Shown: positions 7,526 to 16,007 of the stretch, piece by piece
Layout: each line of letters starts with the position of its first letter
Numbering within the stretch: the stretch's first letter is position 1
From: a virus
Virus record (IMG/VR): IMGVR_UViG_3300025009_000207
Location: 1 to 42,094 of that record
Length of the DNA stretch: 42,094 nt
Strand: one strand, 5' to 3'
The notes under the pieces: model-generated
The model's input: the letters and a program-made list of their open reading frames with translations, nothing else
Database searches by the model: none
What the model was told of the DNA's origin: nothing
Program-made: the position numbers and the translations under genes

Positions 7526-9382
7526 TCAGTTACGCTCTTTCCATTCTTTACCAAGACGTTTCATTGCCGCGCCGTGTGACCCTTCTTCTTTCATATATTG
7601 GCTCATTTTTGAGCCTACAAACTCCCGCCAAGTGGACACTGGCTGTTTAGCAGTAACCGATGCCGATTTAAGCAAGTTAAAGCTAGACTGGTTGCGGGCT
7701 GGCGCGTCTAGGTTCCCACTGTTAATCCCCGCCATGCGCTGAACCACTGGCCCCGGCTGTACAATGCCACCTTGATTGACACCCATGTCTGAGCGTCTGA
7801 CCACTGGCCCCGGCTGAGTGATGCCACCCGTGTTAACCTTACCGGCCATAGGATTGACCACGCTTTGCGGCGCTTGCGGTGTAGGTGCTTGCATCTCGGC
7901 CCTTTGCTTTGGCGTGTACATCTTCCCAGCGCGGTCGAACATCTTGCCAACAATCTTGTTAGGATCGTTCAGCCGCTTGTAAAAGTTGGCAATGACCTTT
8001 GATGCAATGCCGGTTCCAACAGTCGCAGGGTTCATGCTGATAAGGCCGCTAACAACCTGCCCACCGCTGAACACATCCGAAAAGTCAAGCAGCCCCTTTG
8101 GGTTTTTCCTAGCGTCAACAATGGCGCGGCGAGAAACATCTTTCTCTATAGTCTTGAGTGCGCCGTATTGATTTTTCAACGCTTGGTATCCCGGCCCCGT
8201 GGCTTTCTCTATGGAAGCGTCAAGCCCTTTCCGTAGGTTGTTGACCACCAAAGAATCAATGTAAGCGCGAGAAGCTGTGTCATAAGAGGGGTTTTTGTTG
8301 AACGCTTCCAAACTCTGGTTGTACATCGCTATCGCTTCTTGGGCCTCCTGAGCCGTGAACGTGTTAGCCCTGCGCGAGGTGACACCATCCGTTACAGCAT
8401 TGCCGCCGCTAAACGCCTCTGCTCGTTTTCTGGCATATGCCGCAACGTCTGGAGCAGCTTTTTGCAAGGCGCGGTTGTTGGCTACCGTCATCAATTCTGC
8501 CGGTATGGGGGAAAGATCCACAACTGCCCCAGCTTCGCCGGATTGCACCGCCATTTGGTTATATTGCTCGTAGACGTTGCGCTTAGATTGGTCAATGGCT
8601 TGGCTAAACTGCCTCAAGTTCTTGGGTAACCCCGGCTGTACTTCCCCAAATTCATCGGTCAACTTCAACGCGCCTTGAGCGTGGTTATCTATGATAGTTT
8701 TAACCGCTTGCTGTGCTCTCTTGTGGTACTGCGTGGACTGCGCAAACGTGCGGTTGCCCTCGATGCCGGGGCGTATGCCTTTGTTTATGCCGGTGTCTAT
8801 AACACCTTCCAAAGTTGACCCTTTGGGTTTTGGAAGCGCCTTAACACCACTCCCCAGCGCCTTGAGAGTAGGCGCAACAGCAAGCGCACTCCCCGCAGGG
8901 TCGGTGAGCCACGCCTCCTTAGCACGGTCTGCGCCCATCAAGCCGGTGGGGGCCGTCATTGCCTCTGCAAGTCCCCGCACCGTCTGCCCCGCGTTGCGCT
9001 CCATCTGTGGCCCCGGCAAGCCCTGCGGCTGCAAAGAGGACAGCGACCTTACAAGCGGGTCTGTCTGCCCCTTGATGCCCTCATAGACGCCCTTAACCAT
9101 CTTCGGGCCGAGCTGGGTTATCGACTGCGGCAGAACGCGGCCCATGAAGTCGCCCACTCCGTCCGCTGCGGGAATCTGCACGTTGGGGTTAAACGCTTGG
9201 TTGGCTACATCCTTCACCCGCGTCTCTAGTTCCCCTGTCCCTTGCACAAACTCCCGCCGCTTGCGCTCTATCTCCGATCTGTCGGTCACGCGGTTGTCGT
9301 AGGAGGGGGTGCCGGTTGCCGCGTATGCCTCCCACGGCTTTTTGGGGGCTGTGTCAGCGTATTTTTCCCAAGGCCCGCCCAT
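7526..9382 (-). CDS. Internal virion / DNA ejection protein (P22 gp16 position)
   Basis: 618 residues. It opens with a tandem PWEKYA/PWEAYA motif often seen at the start of large phage virion proteins, followed by long Ala/Gln-rich helical regions (KRAQQAVKTIIDNH, NNLRKGLDASIEKATG). Near the C-terminus a 17-residue element is duplicated (GGITQPGPVV and GGIVQPGPVV). Size and position as third of three genes after the gp10-like adaptor match P22 gp7-gp20-gp16 ejection proteins. Function assigned by synteny. Confidence 0.65.
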   Translation of the reverse strand: MGGPWEKYADTAPKKPWEAYAATGTPSYDNRVTDRSEIERKRREFVQGTGELETRVKDVANQAFNPNVQIPAADGVGDFMGRVLPQSITQLGPKMVKGVYEGIKGQTDPLVRSLSSLQPQGLPGPQMERNAGQTVRGLAEAMTAPTGLMGADRAKEAWLTDPAGSALAVAPTLKALGSGVKALPKPKGSTLEGVIDTGINKGIRPGIEGNRTFAQSTQYHKRAQQAVKTIIDNHAQGALKLTDEFGEVQPGLPKNLRQFSQAIDQSKRNVYEQYNQMAVQSGEAGAVVDLSPIPAELMTVANNRALQKAAPDVAAYARKRAEAFSGGNAVTDGVTSRRANTFTAQEAQEAIAMYNQSLEAFNKNPSYDTASRAYIDSLVVNNLRKGLDASIEKATGPGYQALKNQYGALKTIEKDVSRRAIVDARKNPKGLLDFSDVFSGGQVVSGLISMNPATVGTGIASKVIANFYKRLNDPNKIVGKMFDRAGKMYTPKQRAEMQAPTPQAPQSVVNPMAGKVNTGGITQPGPVVRRSDMGVNQGGIVQPGPVVQRMAGINSGNLDAPARNQSSFNLLKSASVTAKQPVSTWREFVGSKMSQYMKEEGSHGAAMKRLGKEWKERN

Positions 9383-10827
9383 TAGCGTTTCACCTTCATC
9401 CAGTTGGCTTTATCGGCTGGGTTGCCACCTTTAAACCTGTAACCATCAACCACTGAGCCGGGTTTAGGGCCAGATGGTGAGGCAGGAGGGGGAGACGCCT
9501 TAGCCTTTGTTGGTGTATAACCGTATGCGGTTTCAAACGCGCTCACAGCTTCGGGGTGGTTCTTTCTATTGGCTTCAAGGTAAGAGTCCACATGCTGCTT
9601 GTACTTTTTCTCGCTGCGGTCAAGGTAGTTGATGACGGATTGCGGGTTGGTGTTGGCCGCAATAGTCCCCTGCTCAAACCGCTTGAACTCTGGCTCCATA
9701 ACTGCCGCGCCAGACCGCTCTTTGAGGATGATGTTGCGGGCGTCAAAGTACTGTGTCCACCAATCAACAGCCGCCTGATTGTTGCCAAAAATCTTGTTGA
9801 GGTTGATCTGAAACTCCCCGATATTCTTAAACGCCGTCTTTGGCATATACTCAGGCTTGAAGCCGGTTTTGAGGGTTGACCAATCATTGTAGATTTCCAG
9901 TTTTTGCGAAAGCTTGTCCTGTATGCCGGTTGGCAAGTCCCGCTCCTTCTTCTCCCCTGTGGTCACTTTGACGGTCGTGCTGTTATCCTGCAACACCGGC
10001 CTAACCTGCCCCCGGCTGCTTTTCTGCACCATCGCCTTTTTCCCGCCCACGGTCATGAGTTCTGGCGTGCCCCACGTTTCGGGCTGTTCCTTTGGCGTGG
10101 TGTCCACAATCTTAATGCTGCCGTCTGCGTCGTGGTATACGGCGCGGTTGGGGATGATCTGCCCGTTAACCTCAAGCGGCATGAAGGTCGCCCCTTCACG
10201 GTCTTGAATGTCCTCTGGATTGATCCCCGCCGTCTGGTTGGGGAACATGCGCTGTATCTGCGGCCAAAGCTGCTTCATGGCGGCGGGGTTTTTTGTGTAG
10301 GGCTTGACGGTTTCAAAAAACTGCTTCCCTTGGTCGAGTTCCTGCTTTGCCTTGTAATACCCTTGCAAATCTCCCTTGGCCTGGAGCTGTGCTACAGCAT
10401 CATCGACGCTGAACATTTTGACAGCATCATCAATCCTGCCCTGCGATAGCGCATATTCCGCCCCCGCCTGCGCTCGGGTCTGTCCCGGTGTGGTCGTGGT
10501 CTGCACCCTGCCGTCACGGTAAGCGGCCACTATGGGGGAAGATTGAACCTGCGCCAATTGAAACTGCTGGGGCTGCGCTTGTCCCGCCAACATGGACAGA
10601 CCGAGACGCGGGCTTTCAGGAATCACGCTTGTGGTGGACACCGGCCCCTTGGGGTTAGACATTGCCCCCTGCAAACCGGTCTGGTAGTCGTCCTCGCGCT
10701 GAAGCTGCTTGTATTGCAGATCGGCAAGGCGGTTGCCCCGCTCCTGCTGCTGCGCTTGCGCTTGCATTTGCCGATTTTGCATAAGAATGTTAGCAAGACG
10801 GTCAAATCCTCTGTCTAGTGCTGTCAT
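9382..10827 (-). CDS. Internal virion / DNA ejection protein (P22 gp20 position)
   Basis: 481 residues. The N-terminal helix is strongly Gln-rich (NILMQNRQMQAQAQQQERG), then low-complexity and helical regions, ending in a Pro/Ser-rich linker (KASPPPASPSGPKPG) and a short tail domain. Length is close to P22 gp20 and its order among neighbours is the same. It starts at the end of the 267-aa gene (4-bp overlap) and ends in a TAATG overlap. No direct motif proves the role. Confidence 0.6.
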   Translation of the reverse strand: MTALDRGFDRLANILMQNRQMQAQAQQQERGNRLADLQYKQLQREDDYQTGLQGAMSNPKGPVSTTSVIPESPRLGLSMLAGQAQPQQFQLAQVQSSPIVAAYRDGRVQTTTTPGQTRAQAGAEYALSQGRIDDAVKMFSVDDAVAQLQAKGDLQGYYKAKQELDQGKQFFETVKPYTKNPAAMKQLWPQIQRMFPNQTAGINPEDIQDREGATFMPLEVNGQIIPNRAVYHDADGSIKIVDTTPKEQPETWGTPELMTVGGKKAMVQKSSRGQVRPVLQDNSTTVKVTTGEKKERDLPTGIQDKLSQKLEIYNDWSTLKTGFKPEYMPKTAFKNIGEFQINLNKIFGNNQAAVDWWTQYFDARNIILKERSGAAVMEPEFKRFEQGTIAANTNPQSVINYLDRSEKKYKQHVDSYLEANRKNHPEAVSAFETAYGYTPTKAKASPPPASPSGPKPGSVVDGYRFKGGNPADKANWMKVKR

Positions 10828-11627
10828 CTAGGCGTCCCCCCATAAGCTGCGCCAGCCGATGCCGCGCCCAGCCCTATTGCCAGTGGCGAATAGTCGGTAT
10901 ACAGACCGCCCCTTGCCGTGTACAGGTTGCCAAGGGAGTTTGCTGCGTTGGTGTTGACCCCTGCAATCTGGCCCGCCGCGTTATTACCGGATGCCGCAAC
11001 GTTGCTGTTAGTACCGCTGCCAAAGCCTGCGAGAGTGGCGAGGCGATTGACGCCTCTGTCATACTCGTTCCCGGCGAAGTCGGCTTTTGCCTGCATCCCG
11101 TAGGTGCTGTTGTTTCTGCCGAGAGAACGCAACGACCTATCAAGCTGCTTGTTCCGCCACTGAAAACCGGGATCTTCTTGCAGGTTGAATTGCGCGGTCA
11201 TCTGCGGCGGCTTGTCAGTGTACGATCCATCAGGGGCGCGGTACAGTTGTAGCGTTGGCCGCGTCCCTTGTGCAGAAGGGTTCCGCAGATTGGCAAACAC
11301 GCTCCCGCTTTGGGCTGGCCTGTCACCGTACACGCTCGACATAGCGGCGGCGTAGTCGGGATCAAAAGATGTAATTCGCTGATAGCGAGGGTCGGAATAC
11401 TCGACCGGCCCGCCCAGGATAGCAGACTGGTACATAGGCAGAGCCGAGAGCGAGGGGGTAATGAACGGCATCTGGTCTTGCCGACCTGTGCTGTACATGT
11501 CCCGGATGGTCTGGTTAGACGCACCGGCCATTTCCTTTTGAGCATCAATTGCGTTCTGGTTTTGCTCCAGCGCATCGTCTTTACCGGACAGCCCTAGAAA
11601 ACTGTCAATCGCGTCAAAAAGCCCCAT
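10824..11627 (-). CDS. DNA ejection protein (P22 gp7-like)
   Basis: 267 residues. Starts MGLFDAIDSFLGLSGK, then helices with Gln/Asn, a segment FQWRNKQLDRSLRSLG seen in podophage ejection/pilot proteins, and a Gly/Ala/Asn-rich C-terminus (AASGNNAAGQIAGVNTNAAN, AIGLGAASAGAAYGG) able to insert in membranes. Position after the tail adaptors fits P22 gp7. Family assignment is from composition and synteny. Confidence 0.6.
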   Translation of the reverse strand: MGLFDAIDSFLGLSGKDDALEQNQNAIDAQKEMAGASNQTIRDMYSTGRQDQMPFITPSLSALPMYQSAILGGPVEYSDPRYQRITSFDPDYAAAMSSVYGDRPAQSGSVFANLRNPSAQGTRPTLQLYRAPDGSYTDKPPQMTAQFNLQEDPGFQWRNKQLDRSLRSLGRNNSTYGMQAKADFAGNEYDRGVNRLATLAGFGSGTNSNVAASGNNAAGQIAGVNTNAANSLGNLYTARGGLYTDYSPLAIGLGAASAGAAYGGTPR

Positions 11628-11636
11628 GTGTCACCT

Positions 11637-12635
11637 CTATTTGGTCAATATCTGTCTGCTGCCCACAGTATCCAGCTCATAGTGAAAGTGCAAAGCCCTT
11701 AAAACGGGGTCAACGGAGGGGGCCGTGCCGGTGCTTGCTACGCGCTTGATCCTTGCCCCTACAAGCCGCGCAATGGCTACAACGGTAAATGTGGTTATGT
11801 CCGTCCGCTGAACCGTGTTAACATCGCTGTTTGCCGGAATGACCGCCTCAATGCTTGCTGTGACGGTTGCAGGAAGCGCCCCGCTTCCAGGCTCGACATC
11901 GTATTCCAATTCCCATCCAACCGTTCTATCTGAAGCGTCATTGCTTCTACTTAGCCAGTGGATGTGGAATGTCGCTGTAGACCCTACCTTCGAATCGTGC
12001 TCCTGCTCTTGAGGGTCGAAATCGTGGACATCGTTAACAGCAAAGGCGTAGCCCCGAAGGTTGCCGTTGTATGTGACAAGCGTGGGATTCCCCGCTCCGG
12101 TGGTTTTTGGCGGGGCCATCGGAAACATCACGTCTTTCCAGACCGTAGCCGCACCGTTGAAAACAGCAGTCCCGTCTGCTTCAAAAGTTGTGTTGTCAGT
12201 TTCCGTGCCAAGAATCAGTGGTGTTACAGCCCTCTGACCTGCCCTCCCGGCCAATAACAGATATTGAGTGTGGTCGTCATCCTCAAGACCGTCCAACATG
12301 GCATGGTCGGTGCCGTGTGGGTTGCCATTGGTAATTTCGACGTGATCCTGCCAAACCTTTCCATCGGCGTTGGAAATGTGCTTGTTCTGAGTGGTATCGG
12401 TGCCGGAACTCCATCCGAGGATACTTTGCAACATGGCATGGGTGCGGTTTTCTATGTCCGACAGTTTTGAACTGCCTTTGTTGATGATCCCCCATGCTAT
12501 GCCACCTGAAAAAGACAGCACCCTCTGCACCTGTTGCAGCCACCGTTCCCACTGAGAAGACATGCCGCCGCGTGAGTCGATTAACGGCTCTCTGGGTACG
12601 GGCGGCAGCGTAGTTTGGGGGTTCTCTCCAGCCAT
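11637..12635 (-). CDS. Virion tail/stem protein
   Basis: 332 residues. The first 60 residues include a helical segment around QWERWLQQVQRVLSF. The middle carries DGLEDDDHTQYLLLAGR, a motif frequent in phage tail-fibre and collar proteins near a shaft domain. The C-terminal half is beta-rich (STATFHIHWLSRS, GWELEYDVEPGSG), like a jelly-roll or receptor domain. It lies where P22 encodes its tail needle, so it may plug or decorate the tail tip. Confidence 0.6.
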   Translation of the reverse strand: MAGENPQTTLPPVPREPLIDSRGGMSSQWERWLQQVQRVLSFSGGIAWGIINKGSSKLSDIENRTHAMLQSILGWSSGTDTTQNKHISNADGKVWQDHVEITNGNPHGTDHAMLDGLEDDDHTQYLLLAGRAGQRAVTPLILGTETDNTTFEADGTAVFNGAATVWKDVMFPMAPPKTTGAGNPTLVTYNGNLRGYAFAVNDVHDFDPQEQEHDSKVGSTATFHIHWLSRSNDASDRTVGWELEYDVEPGSGALPATVTASIEAVIPANSDVNTVQRTDITTFTVVAIARLVGARIKRVASTGTAPSVDPVLRALHFHYELDTVGSRQILTK

Positions 12636-12803
12636 TTACGCCTCTTTGGTCAAGGGCTTTGCAACCATTGCATCCATCTCCGCGTGGACGGGGGCTATTA
12701 TCTTGCCAGCCAATTCCCGCAAAAACGCCGCTGCACCGTCAATGGTCATCCCTTCTCCAATAAGCATGTCAATTATCTTGTCTGCAATTACTTCCTGTCC
12801 CAT
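12636..12803 (-). CDS. Small hypothetical protein in the tail module
   Basis: 55 residues from ATG at 12803 (AGGGAGG upstream). Entirely helical and amphipathic (GQEVIADKIIDMLIGEG, AAAFLRELAGKIIAP). It lies between the gp10-like adaptor and the stem protein with TAA/ATG proximity. Not recognised; perhaps an assembly factor. Confidence 0.65.
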   Translation of the reverse strand: MGQEVIADKIIDMLIGEGMTIDGAAAFLRELAGKIIAPVHAEMDAMVAKPLTKEA

Positions 12804-12813
12804 GACTGCCTCC

Positions 12814-14271
12814 CTAGTTGCTCTGCCCCTCAAATTCTTCAGTCACGCCGTTTAGCACGAATCCCGCCTTACCTCTCCGCACGTCATAGCGGTAGCAGTT
12901 GCACCGCTTCTGCCGGTGGACAGCGCCCCATGTGATATGTCCTGTCCTCACTGCTGCGCGGAATATCTCGCCAGCGTCGGAAAGGTCGGAGTAAATGAAC
13001 TCGCTTTGGCGGCTGCGGTATAGACCGTTCTGCCTAGTGACCGGAAACGTACCGTACTGCCCTGTTAGCCCTAAGTTGATAGTGCGCCCCGGCTTCCACT
13101 CCTTCTTGCCGTTGTCGCGCCACCTGTGGACGAATACGGGCTCTTCTGCCGTCTCGCTCGGCTCTACCAGTTTGTAAATCTTGCCGTCACGCCCACCAAT
13201 CAGCCGCAAACCCCACGGCTCAGCGTAGGTAAAGGAATTGCCACGGTATGCGCCATAAACGCCATTGGTTGCATCCCATTTGCCAAGGATGATCCAGGCT
13301 TTGGTTTGCAGATGGTAGAAAAGGGTGATCGTCTCGTAAAACTGTTCATCCACCACGGCGTTAGTGGTCGGGAAAGTGATTGCATAGCCGTTCTGCCCCC
13401 GAAAGGCCATGATGAAGCCGAAAGCATCGTCTACCCGCTCAAACGCCTCTATCGGGATGTCCACCGGGAAGGAAACAATTTGGGGAGATCCGCCACCCTT
13501 GAGCTGCACAACCTTACGCGCACCGGCCACAACCGAAATGTAATAGATGTTTTCACCGTCAAACGCACATGAACCAGCGGCGGGAGTACCAAACTGCTGG
13601 CTTGCATTCTTGTTGACTGAAAACGGGACAGTGCCATCGATGTATGACACCTCTACCGTCTGAGCGCCGATGTTGTAAATCTGCTCATACGCGACGATCA
13701 AGGCTTGCAAGGCGTCGGGCCGGGACTCGTTGTTGTAGACCTCCCACGTAGCGTAGCTGTTGTCTTTGTCATCGCTGTAGTGCGTGTCACCGGCAACCGC
13801 GCCCAAAGCATCGTCACCCTTTGCCATGAGATACCCGCCGATATACGCTAGGCTTGTCACGTTCACAGGGGAAGTCGCACCTAAATCTGCTGCCGTGAGG
13901 CCGGTAATCTTGTGTATCTTAGAGTTAGCGGCAAAGAACACGTTATCGCCATTCTCCGCAAAAGTTGGTATCGCATCAGCGTCAAACGTAGCGCCAGTTA
14001 TCTCCTCCAGTGCGGCATCGGGTGCAGTCTGCTGCCAGATCCTGCCAGCGGCTACCACGAACAGCCGAGTGTGATTCGTGCAGAAAAAAGCCCACGTCTT
14101 CGCCCCACCTTCACCGGTATCTGCGTACAGTTCATGCCCCGGCACAGTGCGGAAAGCCCCGCCGCGATCAAGATAGCCGTTGATGAAGGATATGGCGCTG
14201 CCGTCTTTGGCCGTGGTATCGTCAACGTCAAGCGTGACGCCCTTGCCTATGGGAAGGGGGCGGATGGTCAT
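12814..14271 (-). CDS. P22 gp10-like tail hub / DNA stabilization protein
   Basis: 485 residues from ATG at 14271 (an earlier in-frame ATG at 14289 is possible). Like P22 gp10 it is a beta-rich protein of about 480 residues with repeats resembling propeller blades (NGYLDRGGAFRTVPG, TWAFFCTNHTRLFVVAAG, VAYEQIYNIGAQTVEVSY, FGFIMAFRGQNGYAITFP). It directly follows the gp4-like gene, as in P22. It would close the portal channel below gp4 and connect to spikes and needle. Confidence 0.75.
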   Translation of the reverse strand: MTIRPLPIGKGVTLDVDDTTAKDGSAISFINGYLDRGGAFRTVPGHELYADTGEGGAKTWAFFCTNHTRLFVVAAGRIWQQTAPDAALEEITGATFDADAIPTFAENGDNVFFAANSKIHKITGLTAADLGATSPVNVTSLAYIGGYLMAKGDDALGAVAGDTHYSDDKDNSYATWEVYNNESRPDALQALIVAYEQIYNIGAQTVEVSYIDGTVPFSVNKNASQQFGTPAAGSCAFDGENIYYISVVAGARKVVQLKGGGSPQIVSFPVDIPIEAFERVDDAFGFIMAFRGQNGYAITFPTTNAVVDEQFYETITLFYHLQTKAWIILGKWDATNGVYGAYRGNSFTYAEPWGLRLIGGRDGKIYKLVEPSETAEEPVFVHRWRDNGKKEWKPGRTINLGLTGQYGTFPVTRQNGLYRSRQSEFIYSDLSDAGEIFRAAVRTGHITWGAVHRQKRCNCYRYDVRRGKAGFVLNGVTEEFEGQSN

Positions 14272-14273
14272 AT

Positions 14274-14936
14274 TCACACCACCATGCAAGAGGTCGCGCG
14301 CTGCCCCTTGGTGTAAGCTGAGTTGGCAACGAGGTATTTCTTTTCTGCGATGATAAACTGCCGCTCCAGATCCTGCCGTGTCCTGGCATCCATGCCCGAC
14401 TTGAACCCGTAGCGGTGAGCAAGACCGAATGTTAGCATCTCGATTGCCGAAGAAGGGAAATCAAAGGTCTGTTCCGGTTCGTCAATGTCCTGGTACTGCC
14501 GCACCTTGCCGTAAACCACCTCATAAACAGCATCCGGCACAGGGTGCAGGTAAAGTACTCCCGCCTGTTTATCGTGGTAGAAGTGCGACGGCCTGCCCTG
14601 CGCGGCCTTGTCCACCTTGGCATCGTATTGCTGCTTGGTGATAGGCGACACCACAGAATCACCACCCGCCGTGTTGACCGTCATGCCGTCAACCCCTAGC
14701 GCGTCCGTGGCATAGCTGCCGGTGCCTGCGGCGGTGTCAAAGGTGGTCCGCACTATGACGTTAACATCGGTCTTGTTGGCGTTAAGCGCCTTGATGAGCG
14801 TGTTGAGACTGCGCCCCGCCGATGCAAACACAGCGGGGTCGTTCTCGCCGTACACGTCCGAGCCGCACATCTCCAGCGCGTCTTGGATAACCTGCGCCCG
14901 GTTGGGCGCGTATGCCGTGGTTCCACTGGTGGTCAT
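14274..14936 (-). CDS. P22 gp4-like head-to-tail adaptor
   Basis: 220 residues. The helical N-terminal region (NRAQVIQDALEMCG, FASAGRSLNTLIKAL) and the C-terminal region (SSAIEMLTFGLAHRYG, DLERQFIIAEKKYLVA) match the P22 tail accessory factor / T7 gp11-type adaptor plan, with an inserted beta segment HFYHDKQAGVLYLHPVPD. It would bind under the portal ring after packaging. Confidence 0.8.
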   Translation of the reverse strand: MTTSGTTAYAPNRAQVIQDALEMCGSDVYGENDPAVFASAGRSLNTLIKALNANKTDVNVIVRTTFDTAAGTGSYATDALGVDGMTVNTAGGDSVVSPITKQQYDAKVDKAAQGRPSHFYHDKQAGVLYLHPVPDAVYEVVYGKVRQYQDIDEPEQTFDFPSSAIEMLTFGLAHRYGFKSGMDARTRQDLERQFIIAEKKYLVANSAYTKGQRATSCMVV

Positions 14937-15190
14937 TCGCTTTTAGCCGGACGCCCCGGCCCCCTTTTGGGTTCCTCCACGAAAACCTCGCCCGCCTCAT
15001 AGTGCGGGTGCAGTTTGGTCTGGTATTCAGCCTGGTGCGCGGGGATAGCAAAGAACTGCCGCCCGTCCTCGTCGCGCTGCACAGGTTCGCCAGCAAGGGA
15101 TACCCTGTCGTCCTGGTTGTCCAAAGGCTTGTAGAACCTCACCTTAGTTTTGTTGGAAATGGCGTTGATCTGGTCCTGAAGGTTGCTCAC
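14933..15190 (-). CDS. Hypothetical protein before the tail adaptor
   Basis: 85 residues. Short coil at the N-terminus (LQDQINAISNKTKVRFY), then a charged region, and a basic Pro/Gly tail KRGPGRPAKSE of the AT-hook-like type found at the end of several phage head-tail proteins. ATGA overlaps on both sides. Function unknown. Confidence 0.75.
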   Translation of the reverse strand: MSNLQDQINAISNKTKVRFYKPLDNQDDRVSLAGEPVQRDEDGRQFFAIPAHQAEYQTKLHPHYEAGEVFVEEPKRGPGRPAKSE

Positions 15191-15498
15191 TTTTTGCCTC
15201 CTGAAAAGGTTTGAAGATTACGCGCGAAGGTCTTGTTGACGACCTTGTATTGCGGGTTGCGTTCCAGCCACTGAAAAAACAATTGCGGGTCGTCCATGAT
15301 GCCCGAACGCTGCAACTCTAGGTACGTGGCTAAGTCGATGGTCGCGGCGGGTTTGACGGTCTGCCGTCCACCCCAGATTTCATCAGTGTATTTGCGGGTC
15401 TCATAGTTGGCTTCCAGCACACTGGCAATGTTCTGGGTGTGCTGAATCACCAGCTTGTCATCTACGTTATGAACCCCGGTAAGTATCAGGTCGCTCAA
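15187..15498 (-). CDS. Hypothetical virion-module protein
   Basis: 103 residues with a GVHNVDDKLVIQHTQNIASVLEANYETRK-type start and a helical middle (DLATYLELQRSGIMDD). The pattern is familiar from conserved phage proteins between capsid and adaptor genes. It may be a head-tail connector or head-completion factor by position. Confidence 0.7.
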   Translation of the reverse strand: MSDLILTGVHNVDDKLVIQHTQNIASVLEANYETRKYTDEIWGGRQTVKPAATIDLATYLELQRSGIMDDPQLFFQWLERNPQYKVVNKTFARNLQTFSGGKK

Positions 15499-15512
15499 CC
15501 GTTCACCTCATG

Positions 15513-15537
15513 AACAAAGGGGGCCGTTAAGCCCCCG
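15513..15537 (-). terminator. Weak rho-independent terminator
   Basis: On the minus strand GGGGGC-TTAACG-GCCCCC is followed by TTTGTT. The 6-bp GC stem with a short T-tract lies just after the secreted 140-aa gene. It likely reduces rather than stops transcription into the adaptor genes. Confidence 0.55.
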
Positions 15538-15542
15538 ATGCG

Positions 15543-15965
15543 TTAGTTTTCGGTCCAGTTGAACCAAGCCTTGATCTTTTGGCCGGTGGTTGATGCGGTC
15601 CATTTGAGCCGCACATAGGCAACGGCATCGGACCAGGTAAACTGATTGTTGGCAGTCAGCGATGCGGCGGTCTGTGCGTAATCCCCTGCGATGCAAGTAG
15701 ACCACGGTCCGGTGGATGTCGGCGCACACTGAGCCACGACCGTACCCGACATGTTTTTGTAGGTGATGGAAGATGCGTTGCTTCCCAGGGTGACGCCAGA
15801 AACGGTCATGGTTTTGGTCTTGTACCCATTGACTTTGAACGCGTCCGAAGTCTTGACTGCACCCGAAGCCGCCGAGTAGATGGCAAATGCGGTGCCGCCG
15901 GAACCAGCTGCAAATGCGGAAGTGGCAAAAGCCAGGAGGAAAAGGACAGAGAGAATCGTTTTCAT
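15543..15965 (-). CDS. Secreted beta-rich protein of unknown function
   Basis: 140 residues. MKTILSVLFLLAFATSAFA is a clear Sec signal peptide with an AFA/AGS cleavage site. The mature 120 residues are Thr/Ser/Ala-rich and beta (TKTMTVSGVTLGSNASSITY, YVRLKWTASTTGQKIKAWF) with two cysteines. It sits between capsid and adaptor genes, flanked by a strong terminator upstream and a weak one downstream. AAAGGAG lies in front of the ATG. Exported proteins are unusual in a head module; it may bind the capsid on release or act in the envelope. Confidence 0.8.
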   Translation of the reverse strand: MKTILSVLFLLAFATSAFAAGSGGTAFAIYSAASGAVKTSDAFKVNGYKTKTMTVSGVTLGSNASSITYKNMSGTVVAQCAPTSTGPWSTCIAGDYAQTAASLTANNQFTWSDAVAYVRLKWTASTTGQKIKAWFNWTEN

Positions 15966-15976
15966 ACGGTCTCCTT

Positions 15977-16001
15977 TAAAAAGAGAGGGGCCGTAGCCCC
16001 C
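15977..16001 (-). terminator. Rho-independent terminator after the capsid gene
   Basis: On the minus strand GGGGC-TACG-GCCCC, a stem capped by a cUACGg tetraloop, is followed by TCTCTTTTT. Such a hairpin after the capsid gene lets capsid mRNA be made in excess. The next SD begins inside the T-tract, so downstream genes depend on readthrough. Confidence 0.75.
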
Positions 16002-16007
16002 CCCTTG

